Assembly (NCBI GenBank): GCA_022828105.1
Contig: JAJEJC010000007.1
Span: 62,001 to 126,000 of the forward strand
Direction: 5' to 3'
Origin: Dehalococcoidia bacterium
GTDB lineage: Bacteria > Chloroflexota > Dehalococcoidia > Bin125
Length of the DNA: 64,000 bases
Shown: positions 9,498-18,643 of the stretch, one piece after another
Layout: every line of letters begins with the position of its first letter
How positions within the stretch are numbered: the first letter of the stretch is position 1
Program-made: the position numbers and the translations under genes
The notes under the pieces: generated by a model
Seen by the model: the letters and a program-made list of their open reading frames with translations, nothing else
Database searches by the model: none
Told to the model about the DNA's origin: nothing

Positions 9498-9902
9498 CTA
9501 AGCAGGCTCGAACTTGGGCAGGGTGTGCTCGTCGGTGACGTCTTCGAACATGACTTTGACTCGCATGCCGACGCGAATCTCGTCGACATCGACGTTGACG
9601 AGATTGGTGTTCATCCTCGGCCCCTCGTCAAGCTGGACGACAGCGAGCGTGTAGGGAATCTCTTCCTTCCAGGACGGATGGTAGAGCTGGTGCATGCGCA
9701 CCCAGGTGTAGACCTCGCCGTTGCCCGAGGACTCGCGCCACTCCCAGTCCGTCGACCAGTCCTTGTAGCAGCGGTCGCTGTAGGGGTACTGGTAGTGGTC
9801 GGCGGAAGGAAAGTACTGGAGCAGCAGCTTGTGTTCCCTGAGGCCGTCGAAGAAGGGCTGTGTCTGTTCGTCGGGGCTGGGAAGCGGCTTGTCGTAGGCC
9901 AT
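9498..9902 (-). CDS. DUF35 OB-fold protein (acyl-CoA-associated)
   Basis: FFDGLREHKLLLQYF...SGNGEVYTWVRMHQLYHPSWKEEIPYTLAVVQLDEGPRM; located beside a thiolase as usual for the family. Confidence 0.82.
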   Translation of the reverse strand: MAYDKPLPSPDEQTQPFFDGLREHKLLLQYFPSADHYQYPYSDRCYKDWSTDWEWRESSGNGEVYTWVRMHQLYHPSWKEEIPYTLAVVQLDEGPRMNTNLVNVDVDEIRVGMRVKVMFEDVTDEHTLPKFEPA

Positions 9903-9914
9903 ATGCGGGATGTC

Positions 9915-11105
9915 CTAGTTGGCGTTGGGCGAGAGGATCAGCGTGCCGTGCGTATCGAGCGTGCCGCCGTTGCCGGAGCAGAGCACGATGTCGTGCTTTT
10001 CGACCTGGCGGTCGCCGCCCGAGCCTCGGGCCTGGATCACGCCCTCCGAGATCGGCGTCATGCCCCACATGTAGTAGGACGAGAGCTGACCGCCGCCGGT
10101 GTTGATCATGGGCAGTTCGGCCTCGGGATCAGCGGGATCCTCCGGGTAGAGTCCGATGGCTTCGCCGGGCTTGGCCAGGCCGTAGTCCTCGATCGTGCGG
10201 AGCACGGTGTAGGTGTAGCAGTCGTAGAACTCGCAGACATCGACATCTTCGGGGCCGACGCCGGCCATGCGGTAGGCGGTCTCTCCCGAGACGGTTGCGC
10301 CGGACGTCGTGCCGACCTCGATCTCGGCGTGCGGGAAGTTGCCGGGGTGTCCCTGTCCCATGCCCCAGACGTAGGCGGGCGAGGACTTGAGGTCGCGAGC
10401 CCGCTCGGCGGTGGTGACGATGGTGCAGACTGCGCCGTTGGAGACGAGGCAGCAGTCGAGCAGGTGGAACGGCTCCACGATCCAGCGCGAGTTGTGATAG
10501 TCCTCAAGCGTCAGCGGCTGGCGCATGGTGGCGTGCGGATTGTCAACGGCATATCGCCGCTGGGCGACGCTCACGCGGCCGAGGTCGTTGTTGGCGATCC
10601 CGTAGCGCTCCATGTAGCGTCGCGCAGCCAGGGCGTACGACGTGTTCGCGCCGTAGAAGCCGAAGGCCGGCATGAGCGAGGCCATGCCGGTCGGTCCTCG
10701 GCGACCGGCGCCGCCGTAGGCGGCTCCTGCGGAACCGCCCTGCTGGAGCGGTGCGTCGGCGAAGATGCAGGCGACGTAGTTGGCCATGCCGTGGTGGACG
10801 GCCAGGGCGGCGTACTGGACCATCGCCGAGGCGGTCGCGCCGAAAGAGTTCATGTGGTTGAGCAGGCGCAGGTTGCGCAGCCCGAGGTATCCCTGCAGGG
10901 GAATGCTGATTCCGGTGCCCATCATCCCCGTGATCCCGGGGTTGACCAGCAGGCCGTCAATGTCGTCTTTCTCAAGACCCGCGTCCTCAATCGCCAGCCG
11001 GATTGACTCGCCGGCAAACCACGAGGCGTCGTGTCCGTAGACCTTGCCCATTTCCGTGATGCCCAGACCGCAGATGGCGGTCTGTCCCCTGATCGGATCG
11101 CTCAT
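9915..11105 (-). CDS. thiolase family protein (SCP-x-like acetyl-CoA acetyltransferase)
   Basis: AICGLGITEMGKVYGHDASWFAGESIRLAIEDAGLEKDDIDGLLV; NTGGGQLSSYYMWG. Confidence 0.9.
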   Translation of the reverse strand: MSDPIRGQTAICGLGITEMGKVYGHDASWFAGESIRLAIEDAGLEKDDIDGLLVNPGITGMMGTGISIPLQGYLGLRNLRLLNHMNSFGATASAMVQYAALAVHHGMANYVACIFADAPLQQGGSAGAAYGGAGRRGPTGMASLMPAFGFYGANTSYALAARRYMERYGIANNDLGRVSVAQRRYAVDNPHATMRQPLTLEDYHNSRWIVEPFHLLDCCLVSNGAVCTIVTTAERARDLKSSPAYVWGMGQGHPGNFPHAEIEVGTTSGATVSGETAYRMAGVGPEDVDVCEFYDCYTYTVLRTIEDYGLAKPGEAIGLYPEDPADPEAELPMINTGGGQLSSYYMWGMTPISEGVIQARGSGGDRQVEKHDIVLCSGNGGTLDTHGTLILSPNAN

Positions 11106-11176
11106 GTGAAACTCCTCGCGAGTGCGGAGTCAGTTTAGCAGTGGGCCCCGCCATTGCCCTGTAGGATCGTTCTCCT

Positions 11177-11710
11177 ATGCCTCATGATCCCGACACCAAC
11201 CAATCTGCCGAGGACATGGCGACTACGTTTCCAGATCGGGCGAGGGCGTACTACGCGATTGCCTTGGCGAGGCGCAACGAACAGTCTCAGTGGGCCAGGA
11301 CTCTTGATACGAGATTGGCAGCCTCGTTCAGTCTCAGCGCAGTGATTGTGGCGATCTTTGCCGCGGCAATGGTCATCGCGCAGGGTGATCTTCCAGTGCT
11401 GTTGGTCGGCATTTCTGCAGTTGTCCTGTTCCTGTTCGCCGCGAGTACGTTTTGCGGCTACATGGCATTCAGGTCAAGCCGCTGGGAGAAGCGTCCTGAT
11501 CTGCGTGATGTGCAGACTCGAGTCCGCCAGTCGGAGGCGCATCAGTGGTTCCTGGCGGCATCGGACATCGTTGCCGCGTACTACGCCGACGCGGTTTACA
11601 TCGAGGAGAAGGAGAAGTGGACCAGGCGATCTGTTCAGGTCACTGCCCTGAATGCGGTGGTCGTTTCGATCGGCGCCACACTGGCAATTGTGTTCTCAGG
11701 CGGGTCGTAG
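11177..11710 (+). CDS. hypothetical membrane protein, about 3 predicted TM helices
   Basis: Two hydrophobic stretches (ASFSLSAVIVAIFAAAMVIA; VLLVGISAVVLFLFAASTFCGYMAF) and a C-terminal one; no family recognised. Confidence 0.7.
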   Translation: MPHDPDTNQSAEDMATTFPDRARAYYAIALARRNEQSQWARTLDTRLAASFSLSAVIVAIFAAAMVIAQGDLPVLLVGISAVVLFLFAASTFCGYMAFRSSRWEKRPDLRDVQTRVRQSEAHQWFLAASDIVAAYYADAVYIEEKEKWTRRSVQVTALNAVVVSIGATLAIVFSGGS

Positions 11711-11732
11711 CGACAGGCTCCATCCAACCAGA

Positions 11733-11927
11733 CTAAAAGCGAGATCCAATCTCAACGCCCTGTTCATCGCGCGGAAGCGGATACCGACTCTCCAGGTACT
11801 CGAGCAACTCGTCCCCATAACGAAGCAGGTCGGCTTCAGTGGAGGACTCTGCGTCCGGCTTCTCCGGAGGCCGATCGGCCTTTGCCGAGACATGTGCCTT
11901 TCCATTCCTGAATAGGGACAGTGCCAT
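11733..11927 (-). CDS. small hypothetical protein (64 aa)
   Basis: ORF in the gap between 11710 and 11965; purine-rich SD-like sequence upstream of the ATG. Confidence 0.35.
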   Translation of the reverse strand: MALSLFRNGKAHVSAKADRPPEKPDAESSTEADLLRYGDELLEYLESRYPLPRDEQGVEIGSRF

Positions 11928-11964
11928 GTCGGATCGGTCTCCGTTCCGTTCTCATCCTATCGAA

Positions 11965-12777
11965 TCACAACACCGTGATGTCTTCGCCGCCGTCGACGTT
12001 GATCGTGTTGCCGGTGACCCAGTTGGAGTCGTCGAGGCTGAGGCCGATGATGGCTCGGGCGATGTCGTCCGGTTCCGTCACGCGGCCGGAGGGATTGTGA
12101 TTCTGGGCGAAATCGAGCAGCTGCATCCCGGCCGGAATCTTCTCCAGGGCCGGGGTGTGGGTGATGCCGGCCTTGATCGCATTGGCGGCGATGCCCTGTG
12201 GGGCAAGCTCGACGGCGAGCTGGCGCAGGTGGGCGGCAAGCGCCGCCTTGGCCGCCGAGACGGCGCCGTACTGGGGAATCACGCGCACGTCGCCGCCTGA
12301 CGTCATGCCGTAGATCTTGCTGCCGCGACCAAGCAGCCCCCGGCTGACCATGTCCTGCGTCCAGTAGACGACCGAGTTGGCCATCACGTCGAGCGTCATC
12401 TCCATCTGCCGCTGCGTAATCGGCCGGTCCTCTTTCTCGCCGACGTACGGGCCCAGGGTGCCAAATGCGAGCGAGTGCAGCAGCACGCGGACCGTTCCGG
12501 GACCGTCCGCGGCGTCGAGTTGATCGCGCAGGCTGTCGAGCATTTCGCCGCGCTTGGCGGCGTCGGCGGCGTTCATGTTGTGGAAGACGGCCTGGCGGCC
12601 GTGCGACTCAATCTCGCCGACGATGCGCTCGACATTGGCCATCGTGGAGCGGCGATCGAGGTGAACGCCGACAATGTGCATGCCCGCCTCGGCGAGCGAG
12701 ACGGCCGTAGTGCCGCCAAATCCGGATGACGCTCCGAGAATCAAGGCCCACTGACCGTCGAGTTGAGGATGTCGCAA
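11965..12777 (-). CDS. SDR family oxidoreductase (enoyl-ACP reductase-like)
   Basis: LDGQWALILGASSGFGGTTAVSLAEAG...; C-terminal NVDGGEDITVL. A TTG start at 12777 preceded by AGGGAGA is preferred over the long ATG extension in the track. Confidence 0.85.
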   Translation of the reverse strand: MRHPQLDGQWALILGASSGFGGTTAVSLAEAGMHIVGVHLDRRSTMANVERIVGEIESHGRQAVFHNMNAADAAKRGEMLDSLRDQLDAADGPGTVRVLLHSLAFGTLGPYVGEKEDRPITQRQMEMTLDVMANSVVYWTQDMVSRGLLGRGSKIYGMTSGGDVRVIPQYGAVSAAKAALAAHLRQLAVELAPQGIAANAIKAGITHTPALEKIPAGMQLLDFAQNHNPSGRVTEPDDIARAIIGLSLDDSNWVTGNTINVDGGEDITVL

Positions 12778-12826
12778 GACTGATCTCCCTGAAGCTGGGC
12801 ACTGCGGTGGCTGGATCAGATCCAGA

Positions 12827-14152
12827 TTAGAGTCGCTGCGCGTTGGTGAAGCGCCGGACCACTTCGAAGAGAATCTGGATGCCGGTGTTGAGTCCTTCGA
12901 TCGGTGTGCGCTCATTGTGGCCGTGGACGCCGGACGCCAGCGACGCGTCCATCAGCGTGGGCACGAAGCCGTACGAATGGACGCCATGCCGCCGAAGCAC
13001 GCGGGAATCGGTGAATCCGACGCAGGTCGACGGTACGACGAGCGCGCCCTCAACCTGCTCGCGTACGACATCCTCGATCACGTCGACGATTTCCGTCTCG
13101 AAGCTGCTGGCCGGTCCCATGCTGCCGAACACGACCTCGATCTCGACCTTCGCGTCGTCGATCACGTTGCGCATCTCGCCAATGAAATGCTCATAGGTCT
13201 CGCCGGGCAGAAGCCGGCAGTCGAGCGTGGCTTCGGCATCGGCGGGAATCACGTTGTGCTTGATCCCCGAGGTCGCGCCGGTATTGGAAATCGTGTCACG
13301 GGTTACGGCGGCAAACGCCGGATACGTCCGACAGAGCTTGCTGATGCTCGGCGCGGCGCCGCTCCAGGCGTTGGCGTCCTGCATTCTCTGCAGCGCCTCG
13401 GCCGTGTGCGGTTGGACAGTCACCGCTCGATCCCAGTTCTGGATCGCGTACAACGCGCGGATCAGGCGCTCAACGGCATTGTCGCCGTGCGGCGTGGAAC
13501 CGTGTCCGGGCTGTCCTTCGGCGCGCAGCTTGAGCCAGAGCGGCGATTTCTCCGAGGGAGCGCAGGCGAACACGGGCCGATTGGAACCGAGCATGTTGAG
13601 CGCGCCCATACCGCCTTCATTGAGCGCATACTCCGGCTCGGTGATCCAGTCTTGCTGGTTCTGGTCGAGCCATTCCATGCCGAACATCGAACCGGCCTCC
13701 TCGTCGGCGACGGCGAGAAAGACGATGTCTCGGTTGGGCGTCAGGTTGAACCGCTTGAAGAGCAGCATGACCAGCAGCTCAAGTACGCCCATGCCTTTCA
13801 TGTCGAGCGCGCCGCGTCCCCAGATCATGCCGTCCTTCTCAACGGCGGCAAAGGGATCGACCTCCCAAAACTCCTCCTGGACGGGGACGACATCGGTGTG
13901 ATTGAGCAGCATCAGCGGACGCGCATCGCCGCTTCCAGGCAGACGAGTACGCATCGAGACGCGGCCGGGACCGGCCTGCACGTACTCGCACTCGTAGCCT
14001 TCCGCTTCGAGGATCGGAGCGAGGAACTCGGCGGCGGCCTGCTCATTGCCGGGGGGATTCGACGTATTGACCTGGAGGTACTGCCGCAGAATCGAGGTGA
14101 CTTCGGCAGTCACGTCGTCCCAGTTGATGCCGAGTTGAGGTGTGGTGGTCAT
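12827..14152 (-). CDS. M20 family metallopeptidase
   Basis: LLNHTDVVPVQEEFWEVDPFAAVEKDGMIWGRGALDMKG; DEEAGSMFG. Confidence 0.93.
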   Translation of the reverse strand: MTTTPQLGINWDDVTAEVTSILRQYLQVNTSNPPGNEQAAAEFLAPILEAEGYECEYVQAGPGRVSMRTRLPGSGDARPLMLLNHTDVVPVQEEFWEVDPFAAVEKDGMIWGRGALDMKGMGVLELLVMLLFKRFNLTPNRDIVFLAVADEEAGSMFGMEWLDQNQQDWITEPEYALNEGGMGALNMLGSNRPVFACAPSEKSPLWLKLRAEGQPGHGSTPHGDNAVERLIRALYAIQNWDRAVTVQPHTAEALQRMQDANAWSGAAPSISKLCRTYPAFAAVTRDTISNTGATSGIKHNVIPADAEATLDCRLLPGETYEHFIGEMRNVIDDAKVEIEVVFGSMGPASSFETEIVDVIEDVVREQVEGALVVPSTCVGFTDSRVLRRHGVHSYGFVPTLMDASLASGVHGHNERTPIEGLNTGIQILFEVVRRFTNAQRL

Positions 14153-14192
14153 TGGACGAGTATACGTATTGCTCGCATTGATTCCCCTGGAT

Positions 14193-15017
14193 TCAGTTCG
14201 CCGCCGCGGTCTTGATTTGCTTGACTTCCGCCGTGATCCGCGACATCAGTTCTCCCGCTCGGTCGTGAATGGCAACGGCGCAGTACTGGGTGATGATGGT
14301 TGGATCGAGGTTGACTTCGATCATTGGGTGGCCGCGCTGACCGACGGCGAAGGCAAAGTCTGCGGCTGGAGAGACAACCGCGGTGGTGCCGACGAGGATG
14401 ACGCAGTCGGCCTGGGAAGACTCGACATAACAGCGCTGGAGGCAATCGGGCGGAATCGGTTCGCCAAACATCACGGTGTCGGTCTTGACGATGCCGCCGC
14501 ACTGATCGCAGCGCGGCGGGAAGACCTCGGGAATCTCGTCGAACGGCGTGCGCGAGTTGCATTCGATGCAGCGCAGTAGCGTCGTGCAACCGTGAATCTC
14601 GGTCAGGCACTCAGCTCCGGCGGCGCGGTGCAGGCCGTCAACGTTTTGCGTGATGATGTGCTTCAGCACGCCGATGCGCTCGAGTTCGGCCATCGCGAAG
14701 TGGGCGTCGTTGGGTTGCGCCTCGGCGATGGTGGCGGTCAGTTGGTCCGGGTTGCGGCGGCGCTCGGCAACGCGACCCCACCAAGCGGCGGGATCGGCGG
14801 AGAACTCTTCGTACTGGTTCAGAGGCGGTTCGCCGTGCTTGGTCCAGAGGCCGTCCTTGCCACGAAAGGTCGGGATGCCGGACTCCGCGGAGATGCCGGC
14901 GCCAGTCAACGCGATGCAGTATCGGGACTCGGCGAGCAGAGCCGCTGCGCGCTCAATCGACTGCTGATGCTGGTCCGGCAGGCCGCCGGACTCGATGGGT
15001 TGGGTCATGAACCACAT
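14193..15017 (-). CDS. Sir2 family NAD-dependent protein deacylase
   Basis: IALTGAGISAESGIPTFRGKDGLW; TQNVDGLHRAAG; CIEC...PPRCDQCGGIVKTDTVMFGE. Start could instead be 15008. Confidence 0.95.
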   Translation of the reverse strand: MWFMTQPIESGGLPDQHQQSIERAAALLAESRYCIALTGAGISAESGIPTFRGKDGLWTKHGEPPLNQYEEFSADPAAWWGRVAERRRNPDQLTATIAEAQPNDAHFAMAELERIGVLKHIITQNVDGLHRAAGAECLTEIHGCTTLLRCIECNSRTPFDEIPEVFPPRCDQCGGIVKTDTVMFGEPIPPDCLQRCYVESSQADCVILVGTTAVVSPAADFAFAVGQRGHPMIEVNLDPTIITQYCAVAIHDRAGELMSRITAEVKQIKTAAAN

Positions 15018-15046
15018 CCTCGGACATGAGAACTCAGATATGAGAA

Positions 15047-15064
15047 CGCCCCCTTGCGGGGGCG
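15047..15064 (-). promoter_or_regulatory. stable hairpin upstream of Sir2 (7-bp stem, GCAA tetraloop on - strand)
   Basis: - strand CGCCCCC GCAA GGGGGCG, followed by TTCTCAT. Confidence 0.65.
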
Positions 15065-15083
15065 CATCATCCTGTGTGCATCA

Positions 15084-15101
15084 GGCTCCCTAGCGGGAGC
15101 C
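15084..15101 (-). promoter_or_regulatory. second hairpin (7-bp stem, GCTA loop), with the leader ORF stop codon in stem/loop
   Basis: - strand GGCTCCC GCTA GGGAGCC. Confidence 0.6.
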
Positions 15102-15155
15102 AAGACTGTCGACTTGAAGGACTCCATACAGGAGGTGAATGTTCAGCTTGCGCAT
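15090..15155 (-). CDS. putative 21-aa leader peptide MRKLNIHLLYGVLQVDSLGSR
   Basis: Start ATG preceded by AAGGAGGG at about 5 nt spacing; stop TAG lies in a hairpin; located upstream of Sir2 on the same strand. Confidence 0.45.
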   Translation of the reverse strand: MRKLNIHLLYGVLQVDSLGSR

Positions 15156-15299
15156 CGAGCCCTCCTTCCGTTTCCCAACCGCCGTCATGGTAGCGCATGC
15201 CGAACGGATTGTCATCCCTGCGTCGGCGTTCGGCGACAGTCCCAACTCGGATACACTTCGGACGTAACGGATCGTCGCGCGCACGGAGGAAGGCAGCCG

Positions 15300-16634
15300 A
15301 TGCTAAGGCTGGCCAATCCCTTGCCCGGTCACCGGCTCGGCGGCTGGACCGAAGTGGACAACCCGCCTCGACGCGTCGCGAGCGGCGGCCAGCATTGGTC
15401 ACTGCTCATACTGGCGGCCTCCGCGCTGGTCGCCATGATGTCGGTTGTCTTTGATTTGCGCGTCGGATCCGGCCCGCAACCGCAGGCTGAAGCGTCGGCG
15501 ACCGTCGTCTCGGCACCGACATCGGATCCGAATGCCCTGGCCGATCAACGCACAACAATCGAACAGCGGGACCCGCTCGCCAGCGCGACGACAGCCACGG
15601 CGGCGACGTCGACAACCACGGCGCTCGATTCCGTCTCTGCGTCCGACCAATCGTCGTCGATGACGCCGTCGGCTGCAGCGGATTCGGGCCTCGCCACCGA
15701 GGCTGCAGCAACGATTGCGGGCGCGGGAGCGACCGGTCAGGTCGCCGCGTTGTCCGCGAGCGCCGACGAGTTGGCCAAGGATCCTGGCGGGGCGGCGGCG
15801 GGTGGAGAGTCATTAGACGCGGCTTCGCGGATTCGCGAGTACCTGGGACTTCACCCGGGCGCGCAGCTCCCCGTGTCGTTCAGCTACGAAGTGCAGGAAG
15901 GCGACACCGCATCGAGCATTGCCAGGCGATTCGGTCTGGAAGAAGCGACGGTGCTGTTCAACAACTTCGACATCTACGACGCCAATCACCTGACCGTCGG
16001 CCAGCGTCTGCAACTCCCGCCAGTGGACGGCCTGGTCTACACCGTGCAACCGGGAGATTCCCTGTCGCGGCTCGAGCAGAACTACCAGGCCGACTTCGCG
16101 GCGACCATTGCATTCACTTCCAACGGGATCACGAGCCCCGAGCAGATCCAGGTCGGACAGAGGCTGTTGCTGGTTCAGGGATCGGCGTCGATTTCAGGCG
16201 CGTCGGCGGCGAGCGAGAGTTCGGGCGGCGGGCAGGCCGCGCAGACCTGGTCGGAGCCGACCTTCGTCTGGCCGCTGGGACCGGACGGGATTAGCGATCC
16301 GTTTGGGACTCCGAGAGCGAACGCATTCGGCTATCACACCGGGGTCGATTTCCTTGCCCCGATCGGGACGATTGTCGGCGCCTCGGCGGCCGGTCAGGTC
16401 ACTGTGGCGACCTGGGACCCCTCGTACGGAAACTGGGTCGAGATCAGTCACGGCGGGGGCTACCGTTCCCGCTATGCGCATCTGGATGAGATCTGGGTGC
16501 GCGAAGGCGAGTGGGTGCAGTCCAACGCGTACATTGGCACCGTGGGCAACACGGGAAACTCCTCAGGCGCCCACTTGCATTTCGAGATCATCGTTGGCGG
16601 CCAGGCGGTCAATCCGCTGCCCTGGCTGAACTAG
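15300..16634 (+). CDS. LysM-domain M23 family metallopeptidase (membrane-anchored)
   Basis: Two LysM motifs (YEVQEGDTASSIARRFGL; YTVQPGDSLSRLEQNY) and M23 motifs GYHTGVDFLAPIGT, HLHFEI; ATG at 15300 with GGAGGA SD. Confidence 0.93.
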   Translation: MLRLANPLPGHRLGGWTEVDNPPRRVASGGQHWSLLILAASALVAMMSVVFDLRVGSGPQPQAEASATVVSAPTSDPNALADQRTTIEQRDPLASATTATAATSTTTALDSVSASDQSSSMTPSAAADSGLATEAAATIAGAGATGQVAALSASADELAKDPGGAAAGGESLDAASRIREYLGLHPGAQLPVSFSYEVQEGDTASSIARRFGLEEATVLFNNFDIYDANHLTVGQRLQLPPVDGLVYTVQPGDSLSRLEQNYQADFAATIAFTSNGITSPEQIQVGQRLLLVQGSASISGASAASESSGGGQAAQTWSEPTFVWPLGPDGISDPFGTPRANAFGYHTGVDFLAPIGTIVGASAAGQVTVATWDPSYGNWVEISHGGGYRSRYAHLDEIWVREGEWVQSNAYIGTVGNTGNSSGAHLHFEIIVGGQAVNPLPWLN

Positions 16635-16713
16635 CCGGATCGCGGCTGGTGCTACTCCCAACGGAAAATCAAGTCCGGGCTGCGGGACGAGGCCGTCCGG
16701 CGTGGAGGTTGAG

Positions 16714-17604
16714 ATGAGCGCATCCCAAACCGACTCCGATCAGTCGCAGTGGACGCATGGCTACGCGACGACCAACGGCGTGCAACTGCACTACGTGACC
16801 CAGGGAGAGGGTCCCCTGGTCGTCCTGCTGCACGGGTTCCCCGAGCACTGGTACTCATGGCGCCACCAGATCGGACCGTTGGCGGAGGCGGGATTCCAAG
16901 TCGTTGCGCCGGATCTGCGCGGCTACAACCTCTCGGACAAGCCCCGCGGCGGCTACGACATCAAGAACCTGACCAAAGACGTGCGCGGCTTGATCCGCGA
17001 GATGGGCGAACGCTCGGCAACCATTGTCGGTCACGACTGGGGCGGCGTGATTGCCCTGCAATTCCCGATCGACTATCCACAGGCGTGCGAGAAGCTGATC
17101 GTGATGAATGCGCCGCTGGTGCGCTCCTGGTACTGGGGCCGACGGAACTATCCCAACAATCTCTACGCGCTGTTGATGCAGGTGCCGGGGCTGGCCGAAC
17201 GGCGGAACTGGTCGGACATCGATGCCACGACTCGCCAGGTCTTTAGCGGAGTAGGCGCACGGGCGGGCGCGATCAGCGATGAGGACATCGCCATCTTTGC
17301 CGAAGCGCTGAAACAGCCGAAGGCGCTGTCCTCGGCCATGAAGTACTACCGCTCAATTTACTGGCCCGACTGGTTCCTGACCTGGGCCGACCGGAATGCG
17401 CGGATCACATGTCCGACACAGTTCATCTGGGGCGTAGACGATCAGGCAGTGCGGCTGCCCTTCATGGAAGAGGCGGCCGAGCGGGTCGACGATCTGCGCA
17501 CGGAGCTGATCGAGAACGCCGGTCACTGGGTGCAACAGGAACAGCCTGAGCAGGTCACCGCGGCAATGCTGGACTTCCTCGCCGGTGACCGAGCGGAAGC
17601 GTGA
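16714..17604 (+). CDS. alpha/beta hydrolase (epoxide hydrolase-like)
   Basis: VVLLHGFPEHWYSWRHQIGPLAEAGFQVVAPDLRGYNLSDKP; GHDWGG. Confidence 0.93.
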   Translation: MSASQTDSDQSQWTHGYATTNGVQLHYVTQGEGPLVVLLHGFPEHWYSWRHQIGPLAEAGFQVVAPDLRGYNLSDKPRGGYDIKNLTKDVRGLIREMGERSATIVGHDWGGVIALQFPIDYPQACEKLIVMNAPLVRSWYWGRRNYPNNLYALLMQVPGLAERRNWSDIDATTRQVFSGVGARAGAISDEDIAIFAEALKQPKALSSAMKYYRSIYWPDWFLTWADRNARITCPTQFIWGVDDQAVRLPFMEEAAERVDDLRTELIENAGHWVQQEQPEQVTAAMLDFLAGDRAEA

Positions 17605-18635
17605 CACAGATGGAGGAGCGATCCATCGAATCACAGCCGCGAGGCATCTGGAGCCATGGGTTCGCCGAAGGCGCCGGCGGCGTGCGTCTGCATTATGCCG
17701 AGGTACAGCCCGAGGAGGACCAGGAATCGGCGCCGCTGGCAATACTGCTGCACGGTTTCCCGGAGTTCTGGTGGTCCTGGAGGCTGCAGCTTCCGGCGTT
17801 GGCGGCGGCTGGCTACCGAGTAATCGCGCCCGACTTGCGGGGCTACAACCTGTCGGATGCGCCCACGCGTGTGGAAGACTACGAGCTCACCCTCCTGACC
17901 GAAGATGTGCAGCGCCTCATTGCGCACGCGGGTCGTGAACGCGCGGTGATTGTGGGCCACGACTGGGGCGGGGCCGTGGCCTGGCAGTTTGCGATGGACT
18001 ACCCGAAGCAGGTCGAGCGGCTGGTGATAATGAACGCTCCGCACCCGGAGCGAATGGCGGAGGCGTTCGGCGGCCGGCCGAATGTTCGCCAGATTGGCCG
18101 TTCCTGGTACATGTTCGTGTTTCAGATCCCCTGGCTGCCGGAGCGTTGGCTGGCAATCAACGACTACGAGCGGATCGGGCTGATCTTCCGCGATACGGCG
18201 GCGCATCCCGAAGCGTTTCCGCCTGAGGTCTTGCGGGAGTATCGACGCGCGGCGGCGAGAAACGGTCTCACCGGTCCGATTCATTTCTATCGCGCGGCGG
18301 TGCGCGCCGGAGCGCAGGAGACACGATCGCGGCTTGGCAACCGGCTCAACGGCCTGGGCGAGACCTTTGAGCACCTCTTCGGCGGATCGGGGGTCAAACC
18401 GGTCAGCTATCCGAAAATCGACGCGCCGACCCTGTTGCTCTGGGGCGAGCGCGACAAGGCGTTGGGCAAGGAACTGACCAACGACATGGAGAAGCTGTTC
18501 AGCGGTCCGTTTGAACTCACCTACTTGCCCGACAGCGGCCACTGGGTACAGCAAGAGGCCGCCGAGGACGTGAACCGGCTGATGTTGGAGTTCCTGGAGC
18601 GGTACCGGCACGACGCAGGGAACGCCGCTGGATAG
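17601..18635 (+). CDS. alpha/beta hydrolase (epoxide hydrolase-like, tandem paralogue)
   Basis: ILLHGFPEFWWSWRLQLPALAAAGYRVIAPDLRGYNLSDAP; VGHDWGGAVAWQ. Confidence 0.93.
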   Translation: MTQMEERSIESQPRGIWSHGFAEGAGGVRLHYAEVQPEEDQESAPLAILLHGFPEFWWSWRLQLPALAAAGYRVIAPDLRGYNLSDAPTRVEDYELTLLTEDVQRLIAHAGRERAVIVGHDWGGAVAWQFAMDYPKQVERLVIMNAPHPERMAEAFGGRPNVRQIGRSWYMFVFQIPWLPERWLAINDYERIGLIFRDTAAHPEAFPPEVLREYRRAAARNGLTGPIHFYRAAVRAGAQETRSRLGNRLNGLGETFEHLFGGSGVKPVSYPKIDAPTLLLWGERDKALGKELTNDMEKLFSGPFELTYLPDSGHWVQQEAAEDVNRLMLEFLERYRHDAGNAAG

Positions 18636-18643
18636 GCAGATGC

